A stretch of 64,000 nucleotides of DNA from positions 7,192,001 through 7,256,000 of the forward strand of contig NZ_FNSV01000005.1 in NCBI RefSeq assembly GCF_900105905.1, written 5' to 3'. Within the stretch, counting starts at the first letter, position 1. The number at the start of each line of letters is the position of its first letter. The notes beneath the pieces were generated by a model. It saw only the letters and a list, made by a program, of their open reading frames with translations. It was not told the DNA's origin and made no database searches. Shown here one piece after another: positions 32,931 to 41,413 of this stretch. This stretch comes from Rhodococcus koreensis (GTDB lineage Bacteria > Actinomycetota > Actinomycetes > Mycobacteriales > Mycobacteriaceae). The position numbers and the translations under genes were made by a program.

Positions 32931-34456
32931 CATCGCCGACCGCCGCGAACGCGGCGCCCGACAAGCTCGACGGCACGGTCCTCAAGATCGCGTCCGTGGT
33001 GGTGCTCGGTGCCATCATGTCGATCCTCGACGTGACCGTCGTCAGCGTTGCGCTGCCGACGTTCGCCACCGAGTTCGACACCACGTACGCCACCGTCGCA
33101 TGGACGATGACCGCGTACACCCTCGCCCTGGCGACCGTCATCCCCGTCACCGGGTGGGCGGCCGACCGCTTCGGCACCAAACGCCTCTACATGACGGCCC
33201 TCGTGCTGTTCGTGCTCGGCTCGGTGCTGTGTAGTTTCGCGTGGGACATCACGTCGCTGATCGGCTTCCGCGTCCTGCAGGGGCTCGGCGGCGGCATGTT
33301 GATGCCGCTCGGCATGACGATCATGACGAAGGCTGCAGGCCCCGACCGCGTCGGCCGGGTCATGGCGGTTCTCGGTATCCCCATGCTGCTCGGACCCATC
33401 GGTGGCCCGATCCTCGGCGGCTGGCTGATCGAGGCGGCGAGCTGGCACTGGATCTTCCTGATCAACCTGCCCATCGGCATCATCGCCCTGGCTGCCGCGT
33501 TCATCATCCTGCCGTCCGACCAGGCCTCGCCGTCCGAGTCCTTCGACTTCCTCGGCATGCTGCTGCTCTCGCCGGGTCTGGCGCTGTTCCTGTTCGGTGT
33601 GTCGTCCATCCCGGAGGTGGGCACCGTCGCCTCGGCCCGCGTGCTGGCGCCCGGTGTGATCGGCCTGGTCCTGATCGTCGCGTTCATCTTCCACGCGCTG
33701 CGCAAGGACCACCCGCTGATCGACCTGCACCTGTTCAAGAACCGGCAGCTGTCGGTCGCGGTCATCACGACTTCGCTGTTCATCGTCGCGTTCATGGGTG
33801 CCGGTCTGCTGTTTCCGAGCTACTTCATCCAGGTCGGCGGGCACACCACGCTCGCGGCCGGTCTGCTGATGGCTCCGCAGGGTATCGGCGCGATGCTGAC
33901 GATGCCGGTGGCCGGACGACTCGTCGACAAGATGGGCCCCGGCAAGATCGTGCTGACGGGTCTGCCGCTGATCCTAATCGGGCTGGGCGTCTTCACGCAG
34001 GTGGCGGCGGATTCGCCGACCTGGCTGCTGATGGGTGCGCTGTTCGTGATGGGTATGGGCATGGGCTGCACCATGATGCCGCTGATGACCGCGGCGATCG
34101 TGACGCTGTCCAACGACCAGGTCGCGCGTGGTTCCACGCTGATGAACATCGTCCAGCAGACCGCGGGTTCGATCGGTACCGCCGTCATGTCGGTGGTCCT
34201 CACCAACCAGTTGCTCGATCGCGGTCTCGACAGTCAGACGGTCGCGATGCAGCACGTGCCCGAGGTCGCCGCACAGGAGCCTCCCGGAATGGTGGACCAG
34301 GTCCTGAGCCAGGCCGCCGACGCGTTCGGCAACACGTTCCTGGTCGCCACCGTGCTGATCGCGTTGACGCTCATCCCGGCGTTCCTGCTGCCGCGGAAGA
34401 AGTCGGTCAACCCGCGTCTCGAGGCCGAGGGTGCCCCGACGGTCATGATGCACTGA
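32927..34456 (+). CDS. DHA2-family multidrug efflux MFS transporter
   Basis: A 509-residue 14-TM transporter of the EmrB/QacA group. TM1 shows IMSILDVTVVSVALPTF with the membrane Asp, loop 2-3 GWAADRFGTKRLYMTALVLF is motif A, and MLLGPIGGPILGGWLIEAAS is the antiporter motif C. It exports hydrophobic compounds with proton exchange. The start overlaps the marR stop, so its amount is coupled to the repressor. It ends just before a strong hairpin terminator. It is a paralogue of the partial transporter at the left window edge. Confidence 0.92.
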   Translation: MTSPTAANAAPDKLDGTVLKIASVVVLGAIMSILDVTVVSVALPTFATEFDTTYATVAWTMTAYTLALATVIPVTGWAADRFGTKRLYMTALVLFVLGSVLCSFAWDITSLIGFRVLQGLGGGMLMPLGMTIMTKAAGPDRVGRVMAVLGIPMLLGPIGGPILGGWLIEAASWHWIFLINLPIGIIALAAAFIILPSDQASPSESFDFLGMLLLSPGLALFLFGVSSIPEVGTVASARVLAPGVIGLVLIVAFIFHALRKDHPLIDLHLFKNRQLSVAVITTSLFIVAFMGAGLLFPSYFIQVGGHTTLAAGLLMAPQGIGAMLTMPVAGRLVDKMGPGKIVLTGLPLILIGLGVFTQVAADSPTWLLMGALFVMGMGMGCTMMPLMTAAIVTLSNDQVARGSTLMNIVQQTAGSIGTAVMSVVLTNQLLDRGLDSQTVAMQHVPEVAAQEPPGMVDQVLSQAADAFGNTFLVATVLIALTLIPAFLLPRKKSVNPRLEAEGAPTVMMH

Positions 34457-34480
34457 TCGGGCTCGTCCCGACCGAACGTC

Positions 34481-34519
34481 GCCGAGGGCGGCAAGCGCAC
34501 TGCGCTTGCCGCCCTCGGC
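34481..34519 (+). terminator. Hairpin terminator of the MarR-MFS operon
   Basis: An 18-bp perfect stem: GCCGAGGGCGGCAAGCGC (34481-34498) pairs with GCGCTTGCCGCCCTCGGC (34502-34519) over a 3-base loop. Only a weak T-rich stretch follows (GTTTCC). It begins 24 bases after the transporter stop. Confidence 0.85.
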
Positions 34520-34550
34520 CGTTTCCGGAATAGGCCGAAGTGGTTGAATG

Positions 34551-34576
34551 TTGCAATAGGTTCATGCAAATGCATG
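34551..34576. promoter_or_regulatory. Overlapping inverted repeats upstream of the flavin oxidoreductase gene
   Basis: TTGCAATAGGTTCATGCAA (34551-34569) has TTGCA/TGCAA arms. Overlapping it, CATGCA-AA-TGCATG (34563-34576) is a perfect 14-base inverted repeat. Both lie 26-51 bases before the start at 34602. MarR-type sites look like this, and a marR gene overlaps the end of the same oxidoreductase gene. Confidence 0.5.
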
Positions 34577-34601
34577 GAGTTCTGACGCGAGAGGAACAGC
34601 T

Positions 34602-35699
34602 ATGCAGTTCGGAATCTTCACCGTCGGCGACGTCACGGCCGATCCCACTACCGGCCGCACACCCACCGAGCACGAGCGCATCAAGGCGATGACGACCATC
34701 GCCAAGCACGCCGAGGACGTCGGGCTCGACGTGTTCGCCACCGGCGAGCACCACAACCCGCCGTTCGTGCCTTCGTCACCCACCACCATGCTGGGCTACC
34801 TCGCCGCGCAGACCGAGAAGATCATCCTGTCCACGTCCACGACGCTGATCACCACCAACGACCCGGTGAAGATCGCCGAGGACTACGCGATGTTGCAGCA
34901 CCTCGCGGACGGCCGGGTGGATCTGATGATGGGCCGCGGAAACACGGCCCCCGTCTATCCGTGGTTCGGCCAGGACATCCGGCAGGGCATCCCGCTGGCG
35001 CTCGAGCACTACCGGTTGCTGCGCCGACTGTGGGACGAGGATGTCGTGGACTGGCAGGGGCAGTTCCGCACTCCGCTGCAGGGCTTCACCTCCACGCCGC
35101 GCCCGCTCGACGGCGTCCCGCCGTTCGTCTGGCACGGGTCGATCCGCAGCCCGGAGATCGCCGAGATCGCGGCATTCCACGGCGACGGTTTCTTCGCCAA
35201 CAACATCTTCTGGCCCAAGGAGCACTACATCGCCCTGATCAACCTCTATCGCGAGCGGTACGAGCACTACGGCCACGGCCGCGCGGACCAGGCGATCGTC
35301 GGCCTGGGCGGGCAGGTGTTCATGCGCCGCAACGCCCAGGACGCCGTCGACGAGTTCCGGCCCTACTTCGACAACGCCCCGGTCTACGGCCACGGGCCGA
35401 GCCTCGAGGACTTCACCGACCAGACCCCGTTGACCGTCGGCACCCCGGAGCAGGTGATCGAGAAGACCCTGACGTTCGCCGACTTCTTCGGCGACTACCA
35501 GCGGCAGTTGTTCCTCGTCGATCACGCGGGACTTCCCCTGAAGACGGTGCTCGAGCAGCTGGACCTGCTCGGCGGCGAGGTCGTGCCCGTGCTGCGCAAG
35601 GAGTTCGACGCCCGCAGGCCTGCCGGGGTGCCGGACAACCCGCCGACGCACGCGTCGATGAAGTCCGATCGCGAGCCGGTCGATGCCGCCCGCCAGTAG
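34602..35699 (+). CDS. LLM-class flavin-dependent oxidoreductase
   Basis: A 365-residue luciferase-like monooxygenase with a TIM barrel that uses reduced FMN or F420. It begins MQFGIFTVGDVTADPTTGRT and contains VFATGEHHNPPFVPSSPTT, ILSTSTTLITTNDPVKIAED and LADGRVDLMMGRGNTAPVYP, a layout of the CE1758-type subfamily. The oxidant and substrate cannot be told from sequence. Its last 17 bases overlap the following marR gene, so the two are translated from one message. The palindromes upstream are plausible operators for that MarR. Confidence 0.88.
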   Translation: MQFGIFTVGDVTADPTTGRTPTEHERIKAMTTIAKHAEDVGLDVFATGEHHNPPFVPSSPTTMLGYLAAQTEKIILSTSTTLITTNDPVKIAEDYAMLQHLADGRVDLMMGRGNTAPVYPWFGQDIRQGIPLALEHYRLLRRLWDEDVVDWQGQFRTPLQGFTSTPRPLDGVPPFVWHGSIRSPEIAEIAAFHGDGFFANNIFWPKEHYIALINLYRERYEHYGHGRADQAIVGLGGQVFMRRNAQDAVDEFRPYFDNAPVYGHGPSLEDFTDQTPLTVGTPEQVIEKTLTFADFFGDYQRQLFLVDHAGLPLKTVLEQLDLLGGEVVPVLRKEFDARRPAGVPDNPPTHASMKSDREPVDAARQ

Positions 35700-36129
35700 G
35701 ACCGAACGGGCGGCCGAGGCGTGGGAGGCGCTGTTCCGCGCGCAGGTCGCGGTGATGCGGAACCTCGCAGCCGACGACGTGTGGGACGAGCTGAGCATGC
35801 GCGAGTACGACGTGCTGTTCACACTCGGCCGGGCACCCGGGCGCAGGCTGCGCCTGCACGACCTCAATCGGGAGATCCTGCTCAGCCAGCCGTCGCTGAG
35901 CAGGCTCGTCGAGCGGCTGGCCGGCTCCGGGTACGTCACCCGGGAGGGCGATCCCGGCGACCGCCGCGGGACCGTCGTCGCACTGACCGAGGAGGGTGTG
36001 CGGGTGCAGAAGTCCGTCGGACGCAGGCACGCGGCGAGCATCCGGCGGCACGTCGGCCCGGCACTGTCCGAAGACGAACTCGACACGCTCACCGAACTCT
36101 GCGCGAAACTACGCGGCGCACAGGACTGA
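35683..36129 (+). CDS. MarR-family transcriptional regulator
   Basis: A 148-residue winged-helix protein (MPPASRTERAAEAWEALFRA). It has the DNA-reading helices LHDLNREILLSQPSLSRLVE and the wing YVTREGDPGDRRGTVVALTE. Overlap with the oxidoreductase gene makes it the likely regulator of that operon; pirin follows 19 bases later and may also be included. The ligand is unknown. Confidence 0.88.
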   Translation: MPPASRTERAAEAWEALFRAQVAVMRNLAADDVWDELSMREYDVLFTLGRAPGRRLRLHDLNREILLSQPSLSRLVERLAGSGYVTREGDPGDRRGTVVALTEEGVRVQKSVGRRHAASIRRHVGPALSEDELDTLTELCAKLRGAQD

Positions 36130-36148
36130 CGAAAGGCACGATGGAGCA

Positions 36149-37126
36149 GTGAGCAATCTGGAGACGAACACGGTGGAAGAGCGGTGCGAATCGCACCCCG
36201 ACGGCGGCGGCATCCAGGTGCTCGGCGCGCGCGAGGTCCCGCTCGGCGGCCCCCGCGCGATGCCGGTCCGGCGCACCCTCCCGCAGCGCGACCGTTCGCT
36301 GATCGGAGCCTGGTGCTTCGCCGACCACTACGGTCCGGACGACGTCGCGAAGACGGGCGGGATGAACGTGCCACCGCACCCGCACACGGGACTGCAGACG
36401 GTGAGCTGGCTGTTCACCGGCGAGATCGAACACCGCGACAGCATCGGCTCGCACGCGATGGTGCGTCCCGGTGAGGTCAACCTGATGACCGCGGGGCGGG
36501 GGATCGCGCACTCCGAGGTCTCGACACCGCAGACGCGGATCCTGCACGGCGCGCAACTGTGGGTGGCGTTGCCGGCGTCGGCGCAGGACGCGGAGCCGGC
36601 ATTCGAGACGTACGCGCCCGATCCGGTCGTCCGGGGCGGGGCAACGGTGCGAGTGTTCCTCGGAAGCACGGTGGGCTCCACGTCGCCGGTGCGCACGTTC
36701 ACGCCGCTGGTCGGTGCGGAAATCCTGCTGGAGCCGGGTGCCGACATCACCCTCGACATCGAGCGCGGCTTCGAGGTGGGGGTGCTCGTGGACGAGGGTG
36801 AGGTGCAGCTGCGCGGGACCACGCTGCGCTGGGCGGAACTCGGCTATCAGCCGCCCGGCGAGTCGCTGGTGGCGCTGCGCAACACGGGCGGTACCCGGGC
36901 GCGGCTGCTGGTGCTCGGCGGCGAGCCGCTCGGCGAGCAGGTGATCATGTGGTGGAATTTCCTCGGCCGCAGCCACGAGGACATCGTCGGCTACCGCCGC
37001 GAATGGCAGTCCGAACTCCGGGGCGCGGCGCCCGCCGACCCCCGGTTCGGCACGGTCGAGGGCTACGACGGCGATCCGCTGCCCGCTCCCGAACTGCCGA
37101 ACAGCCGCCTGAAACCGCGCAGCTGA
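36149..37126 (+). CDS. Pirin-family protein
   Basis: A protein of about 325 residues with the bicupin pirin fold. The N-terminal cupin carries the metal-site block PHPHTGLQTVSWLFTGEIEH and the following GRGIAHSE. The C-terminal cupin contains VIMWWNFLGRSHEDI. Bacterial pirins bind iron; some act as quercetin dioxygenases or redox-linked regulators. GTG 36149 is used here; GTG 36173 has a better placed GGAG (36160-36163) and may be the real start. The gene is close behind marR and probably in the same unit. Confidence 0.86.
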   Translation: MSNLETNTVEERCESHPDGGGIQVLGAREVPLGGPRAMPVRRTLPQRDRSLIGAWCFADHYGPDDVAKTGGMNVPPHPHTGLQTVSWLFTGEIEHRDSIGSHAMVRPGEVNLMTAGRGIAHSEVSTPQTRILHGAQLWVALPASAQDAEPAFETYAPDPVVRGGATVRVFLGSTVGSTSPVRTFTPLVGAEILLEPGADITLDIERGFEVGVLVDEGEVQLRGTTLRWAELGYQPPGESLVALRNTGGTRARLLVLGGEPLGEQVIMWWNFLGRSHEDIVGYRREWQSELRGAAPADPRFGTVEGYDGDPLPAPELPNSRLKPRS

Positions 37127-37138
37127 CGGGCGGCCGGA

Positions 37139-38083
37139 TCAGTAACTGGTCAGCGACGTGTTGGCGCCGCACAGCACCACGCAGAGCGGCTTGTCGCCGG
37201 TGGGGCGGAGCTGTCCGGTGACGATCGCGGCGAGCGCCGCTGCGGTGCCGTGTTCGACGACGATCCGGAACTCCTCCCACAGCAGCGTTCGCGCGTCGAT
37301 CAGGGCGTCGTCGTCGACGATCAGGCTGGAGACGGGCCGCGAGCGGACCGTCTCCCAGGCGATGGAGCCGATCCGGGTGGCGCCGAGGGAATCGCCGGCG
37401 ATGCTGTCGATGTCGATGTCCGCGGGTTGCCGGGCGGCGACCGCGGAGTGCAGCGTCGCCGCTCCGCTCGGCTCCACACCGAAGATGCTGTCGTCCTCGC
37501 CGCTGCCGGCGATGACGCCGGACAGCAGTCCGCCGCCGCCGACGGCGATCACGTAGGACAGCGGCTCGGCGACGTCGTCCTGGATCTCGAGCGCGATGGT
37601 GCCCGCCCCGGCGACGATGTCGGGGAGATCGTAGGCGTGCAGGGCGAGGGCGCTCGACGACGCCGCGAGTTCCGTCGCGTACTCGGCCGCCTCGGCGTAC
37701 CGGTCGCCGACCTTGCGCACGTCCGCGCCGAGCGCGATCAGCTTGTCGATCTTGACGTCGGGTGCCGTGACGGGGACGACCACGGTGCACTTCACACCCC
37801 GGAGCCGCGACGCCCACGCCGCTCCGATGGCGGCGTTCCCGCCCGACGCGATGACGACGCCTGCGTCGTCGAGGCGTCCGTCCTCCTCGGCGTGCAGCAG
37901 CGCGTTGAGACTGCCCCGCACCTTGAACGAGCCGCCGTACTGCAGGAATTCGAGTTTGAAGATCACCGGCACGGCGCCGTGGACGGTGGGCACGGTGGTG
38001 CGGAACGTAGGGGTCCGGCGGATCAGGCCGGTGATACGTTCACGCGCCCTGTCCACGGATGCGCGATCGACGGAATCAGCCAT
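37139..38083 (-). CDS. Threonine/serine dehydratase, PLP-dependent
   Basis: A 314-residue fold-type II PLP enzyme. The Schiff-base lysine is K54 in YGGSFKVRGSLNAL. ASGGNAAIGAAWASRLRG and the phosphate-binding loop AVGGGGLLSGVIAG follow. It lacks a C-terminal ACT regulatory domain, so it resembles catabolic threonine/serine dehydratases rather than biosynthetic IlvA. It would form 2-oxobutanoate or pyruvate plus ammonia in the cytosol. It is convergent with pirin (12-base gap). A hotdog thioesterase gene lies 30 bases upstream on the same strand. Confidence 0.87.
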   Translation of the reverse strand: MADSVDRASVDRARERITGLIRRTPTFRTTVPTVHGAVPVIFKLEFLQYGGSFKVRGSLNALLHAEEDGRLDDAGVVIASGGNAAIGAAWASRLRGVKCTVVVPVTAPDVKIDKLIALGADVRKVGDRYAEAAEYATELAASSSALALHAYDLPDIVAGAGTIALEIQDDVAEPLSYVIAVGGGGLLSGVIAGSGEDDSIFGVEPSGAATLHSAVAARQPADIDIDSIAGDSLGATRIGSIAWETVRSRPVSSLIVDDDALIDARTLLWEEFRIVVEHGTAAALAAIVTGQLRPTGDKPLCVVLCGANTSLTSY

Positions 38084-38113
38084 GGTCTCATCGTTCCATC
38101 CCGTGTGCCGCGA

Positions 38114-38542
38114 CTATCGCGGCTGCTTGACTGTCGCCGTGCCCTGGGCGGCGGCGCACAGTACCTCCGAACCGTCCTCCTGCACCGCGTAGATGTCGCA
38201 CCGGCACAGCGCCTGGCGGCGAGTGGACGCGTCGGCCCGGGCGTCCGCTCGCAGCAGTACGCCCTGCGCGGGCCGGAGGTAGGTGATCGTGAAGCCCGCG
38301 GTCATGATGTTCGCGCCGAGGACCGTGCCCGCGGCGAACGTGAGGGCGTTGTCGGCGGCGTACGACAGGACACCGCCGTGCACGAAGCCGTTCTGTTGCC
38401 GCAGTTCGTCCCGGACCGGGATCTCGAGGGTGGTGCCGCCCTCGCCGAACTGCGTCATCCGTGCGCCGACGAGCACGCTGAACGGCTGGGCCTCCAGCAC
38501 GGCCTGCGCGGTGTCGGCGGTGAGCGCGACGTCGACTGTCAT
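38114..38542 (-). CDS. PaaI-type hotdog thioesterase
   Basis: A 142-residue single hotdog-domain protein. NGFVHGGVLSYAADNALTFA is the PaaI/YbgC-like signature with the catalytic-loop HGG, and ITYLRPAQGVLLRADARADA is the core strand. Such enzymes hydrolyse acyl- or aryl-CoA thioesters, often as tetramers. The start lies 4 bases after the stop codon of the upstream tetR gene on the same strand, so the two are almost certainly co-transcribed and the thioesterase is a probable target of that regulator. Confidence 0.87.
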   Translation of the reverse strand: MTVDVALTADTAQAVLEAQPFSVLVGARMTQFGEGGTTLEIPVRDELRQQNGFVHGGVLSYAADNALTFAAGTVLGANIMTAGFTITYLRPAQGVLLRADARADASTRRQALCRCDIYAVQEDGSEVLCAAAQGTATVKQPR

Positions 38543-38546
38543 CCCT

Positions 38547-39110
38547 TTACTCCTGGTTTCGTAACGAATCCCACGCGGCGCGCGCCAGTTCGGGCGCGAC
38601 CGTGGTGGGGTCGGTGGTCATGGCGCCCGCGAGCCATTGGCGCGAGTACTCCTGCGCCGGGCCGAGCCACAACGCGTAGAGCACGTCGAAGTCGAATCGG
38701 CGGACCGTTCCGTAGTGTTCGTGGACCCGCCACCAGTGGGTGACGTCGCGGAAGAACGCGGCATTGGTGGTGTCGGCCCGCTCGTCGACGCCCGGCGGGC
38801 GCGGCGCGGCGAGGATGGTGGCCCGCTGTGGGTTGCCGGACACCCAGTGCAGGTGGCGGACGACGGCACCTTCCACCCCGGACCGGGCATCGGCGCATTC
38901 CGCGAGTGCGGCCCGGAATCCGCCCTGGTAGTCGGCGAGTGCGCGCAACCAGACCTGCAGGTACAGCTCTTCCTTGTTCGGAAAGTGGTGGTAGACGGCT
39001 CCCACGCTGACCCCGGCCTCCTGCCGGATGTCGGCCAGCCGGGTGCCGAGGACGCCGCGGCGGGCGAAATGGCCCTCCGCCACGTCCAGTAACAGACTTT
39101 GAATCGGCAC
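38547..39110 (-). CDS. TetR-family transcriptional regulator
   Basis: A 187-residue regulator starting at GTG 39110 (MPIQSLLLDVAEGHFARRGV). The HTH is LADIRQEAGVSVGAVYHHFP NKEEL, standard for TetR. The C-terminal ligand domain contains NPQRATILAAPRPPG and YALWLGPAQEYSRQW. The palindrome only 2 bases in front of the start, with an embedded TATATT -10-like hexamer, suggests a leaderless, self-repressed promoter. The thioesterase gene downstream belongs to the same message. Confidence 0.88.
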   Translation of the reverse strand: MPIQSLLLDVAEGHFARRGVLGTRLADIRQEAGVSVGAVYHHFPNKEELYLQVWLRALADYQGGFRAALAECADARSGVEGAVVRHLHWVSGNPQRATILAAPRPPGVDERADTTNAAFFRDVTHWWRVHEHYGTVRRFDFDVLYALWLGPAQEYSRQWLAGAMTTDPTTVAPELARAAWDSLRNQE

Positions 39111-39112
39111 AC

Positions 39113-39129
39113 ACCGAATATAGTTCGGT
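39113..39129 (-). promoter_or_regulatory. Operator and -10 element of the tetR-thioesterase unit
   Basis: ACCGAA (39113-39118) and TTCGGT (39124-39129) form a perfect inverted repeat with a 5-base centre. On the minus strand the centre reads TATATT, a good -10 hexamer placed so that transcription would begin at or next to the GTG at 39110. A repressor bound here would cover the -10 directly. Confidence 0.6.
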
Positions 39130-39199
39130 CCCGGTCGCGGGGACAGGGAGTTCGGAGGATTACGGCGAAGGGCGACGTCGTTCCTGGGACGATGGGGAC

Positions 39200-40402
39200 G
39201 TGCGCACTCCGCGACAGCCCCGACGGATCACGCCCCGGACGGGACGTCTGGTGTCCCCACCGACCCGCCCGCTGCGACGCCCCGGTCCGCCGCCGTCGCT
39301 GCTCCACGAGTTCGAGCGCGCCGGCCTCCTCGACGGGCTCAGCGGGCCGGACCGGTCCGCGCGCATGGGGGTGCTGAACACCCTCATCGAGGACGGGGCG
39401 TCGGTCGACGATCTCCGCGGCGCCGCGCGGGGCGATCGCCTCGCACACGTGCTGCTCGAGCACGCGCTGTCGCCGAAAGGCCGGTACAGCATCGACGACA
39501 TCGCCCGGAAGGTGGGCGTCACCGTCGACGACGCCCGCCGGTGGTTCCGCGCCATCGGGCGGGGTGCGTCGGCGGACGGCACGTTCTACGACGACGGCGA
39601 CCTCGACCTCGCGCGCGGACTGGAGCAGTACCGGGATCTGGGTCTCGACGAGAGCGCCATCTTCGCGGCCGCCCGGGTGCTCGGCCGCAACCTCTGGACG
39701 GTCGCCGGCGCCGCGGACTCGCTCCTGCAGGAGCGGCTCGAGGCGACGCGCGAGCATCCCGAGGTGGCCCTGCGGTACGCGGTGGAGATGCGTCGCATCG
39801 TGGATTTCGAGGCGCAGATCCTGGCTCATCTCATCGCCACCGCTCTGCGCCATCAACTCCGGTCCGACGCGGTGGGAATCGCGGGCGACGCGAACCTCCA
39901 GGTGCGGGGAGCGCAGGAGGTCGGGGTCTGTTTCGCGGACCTCGTCGGATTCACGCTGCTCGGGGAGCAGGCGGAGCCCGCCGATCTGGGCCGGGTGGCC
40001 GAGCGCCTCGACCTGGTGGCCACGGATCTGGTGTCGCCGCCGGTGCGTCTGGTGAAGACGATCGGGGACGCCGTCATGATGGTCTCGCCCGATCCCAACG
40101 CGCTGGCGCATGTCGCGCTCGACCTCGTGCAAGCCGCGCGCGCCGAGGGGCTTCCGCAGTTGCGGGCCGGGATCGCCTGGGGCACGGCGGTACCGAGCGC
40201 CGGCGACTGGTTCGGCAGGCCGGTCGCCATGGCCGGTCGCGTCGTCACGGTCGCGCCGTCCCAGGAGGTGGTCGTGACGGGGGAGTTCTACGACGAACTG
40301 GACAGCGACGAGTTCTGGGGTGAACCGGCGGGCAGTCACCGGCTCGAGGGAATCGACGCCCCGCAGAAGCTTTTCGGGATCGGCCGCCGGTCCGTGGCCT
40401 GA
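39200..40402 (+). CDS. Class III adenylate cyclase with N-terminal regulatory domain
   Basis: A 400-residue soluble protein. Residues about 35-215 are helical (LLHEFERAGLLDGLSG and a HTH-like YSIDDIARKVGVTVDDARRW) and recall the autoinhibitory domain of mycobacterial Rv1264/Rv2212-type cyclases. The catalytic domain (about 240-395) has metal-binding Asp247 in CFADLVGFTLLG and Asp290 in VKTIGDAVMM, substrate-specifying Lys286, and an Asp in SAGDWFGRPV. The position usually holding the transition-state Asn (VNxAxR) reads VAMAGR, so Asn is replaced by Ala while Arg stays. cAMP synthesis is likely but activity may be low. GTG 39200 is the first start; later ones are possible. Confidence 0.83.
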   Translation: MRTPRQPRRITPRTGRLVSPPTRPLRRPGPPPSLLHEFERAGLLDGLSGPDRSARMGVLNTLIEDGASVDDLRGAARGDRLAHVLLEHALSPKGRYSIDDIARKVGVTVDDARRWFRAIGRGASADGTFYDDGDLDLARGLEQYRDLGLDESAIFAAARVLGRNLWTVAGAADSLLQERLEATREHPEVALRYAVEMRRIVDFEAQILAHLIATALRHQLRSDAVGIAGDANLQVRGAQEVGVCFADLVGFTLLGEQAEPADLGRVAERLDLVATDLVSPPVRLVKTIGDAVMMVSPDPNALAHVALDLVQAARAEGLPQLRAGIAWGTAVPSAGDWFGRPVAMAGRVVTVAPSQEVVVTGEFYDELDSDEFWGEPAGSHRLEGIDAPQKLFGIGRRSVA

Positions 40403-40485
40403 CCGGCGCGCCGCCGGAAAACGTGTCGTACCCTCGCGATACGGTCATGGCACAGCTCACAGAAGCACATCGAGCGAGGCGCAAC

Positions 40486-40791
40486 ATGACTGGCGATTCG
40501 GGCGCAGACTGGCATTTCTACGCAGTGGTGGAGACCGCGGTGGACGGCGGTCACACGCTCGCCGCGTTCGGGCCGAGGCCGACGGCGCTCGACGCCCTCC
40601 GGCTGGCCGTCCATTCGGTCAACCACACCGCGTATTCGGTTCTCGAACAGGGGATTGCGGGTGATCCGCGGGCCGACGCGAGCGTCGTCGAGCGGTTGCC
40701 GATCACGTCGTTCACCATCCGGCGGCACCGCCGCAGCACGAGTGAAATCGACGCCCGCTGGATGCTGAACGGCGGCAGACATCACCGGTAG
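40486..40791 (+). CDS. Hypothetical protein, about 101 residues
   Basis: A small protein MTGDSGADWHFYAVVETAVD, ending in a basic stretch (IRRHRRSTSEIDARWMLNGG). The ATG at 40486 is preferred because of GAGGCGC just upstream; in-frame ATG 40447 and TTG/GTG options would add 13-21 residues. The regular alternation of hydrophobic residues suggests a small alpha/beta domain. I do not recognise the family. It lies between the cyclase gene and a convergent tetR gene (5-base gap). Confidence 0.55.
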   Translation: MTGDSGADWHFYAVVETAVDGGHTLAAFGPRPTALDALRLAVHSVNHTAYSVLEQGIAGDPRADASVVERLPITSFTIRRHRRSTSEIDARWMLNGGRHHR

Positions 40792-40796
40792 GGCGG

Positions 40797-41357
40797 CTAC
40801 TGCGGTTCCGTGGTGAGGTAGTACTCGAGCACGGGCCCGACCCACCGCATCAGCTGTTCGTGCGTCATATCCGCGAGGGGCGGCACCCGGAGTACGTAGC
40901 GGGAGAAGGCGAGTCCGAGGACCTGCGACCCGACGAGGGCCGCGCGCTCGTCGGCGTGATCGGCCGCGACCGCTGCGAGCGCGGGCGCCACCTGGCGGGC
41001 GAAGACCTGCAACATCGCCTCGGCGGCCCGCGGGCTGCTGGCCGCCGCGCGGAGCAGGGGGAGGAACGCGCCGTCGTTCTCCCACACCGCGAAGAAGCGC
41101 GGCATCAGCACGGTCGCGAGTTCCCGCACCGGAACGTCGCGGAGGTCGGGGAGGTGCAGTTCGAATTCGGCGGCCTCGGCGAACAGCGATTCCTTGTTGG
41201 TGAAGTACCGGACCACGAGTGCGGGGTCGACGCCGACGTCCGACGCGACGGCGCGCATCGTCGTGCGTTCGTAGCCGTTCGTGCCGAACCGGGCACGGGC
41301 CGCGTCGAGGATCGCGGCGCGGGTGGCGACGGCGGAGCGGGCGCGGCGTTCAGGCAT
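40797..41357 (-). CDS. TetR-family transcriptional regulator of the adjacent monooxygenase
   Basis: A 186-residue regulator (MPERRARSAVATRAAILDAA) with HTH MRAVASDVGVDPALVVRYFT NKESL. The ligand domain resembles the AcrR/RutR-like group (QVLGLAFSRYVLRVPPLADM). It is divergently transcribed from the FAD monooxygenase gene across 104 bases. That interval contains two near-identical 16-bp palindromes, so this protein most probably binds both and represses both genes. Confidence 0.9.
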   Translation of the reverse strand: MPERRARSAVATRAAILDAARARFGTNGYERTTMRAVASDVGVDPALVVRYFTNKESLFAEAAEFELHLPDLRDVPVRELATVLMPRFFAVWENDGAFLPLLRAAASSPRAAEAMLQVFARQVAPALAAVAADHADERAALVGSQVLGLAFSRYVLRVPPLADMTHEQLMRWVGPVLEYYLTTEPQ

Positions 41358-41369
41358 TCCCGAAGTGTA

Positions 41370-41385
41370 GTCAACAACTGTTGAC
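41370..41385. promoter_or_regulatory. TetR operator 1 in the tetR-monooxygenase intergenic region
   Basis: GTCAACAACTGTTGAC: perfect 7-bp arms GTCAACA/TGTTGAC with an AC centre, 12 bases from the tetR start. The same arms recur at 41414-41429. Confidence 0.82.
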
Positions 41386-41413
41386 CTGGCGTCGGGATGC
41401 GTCTACCGTCAAA

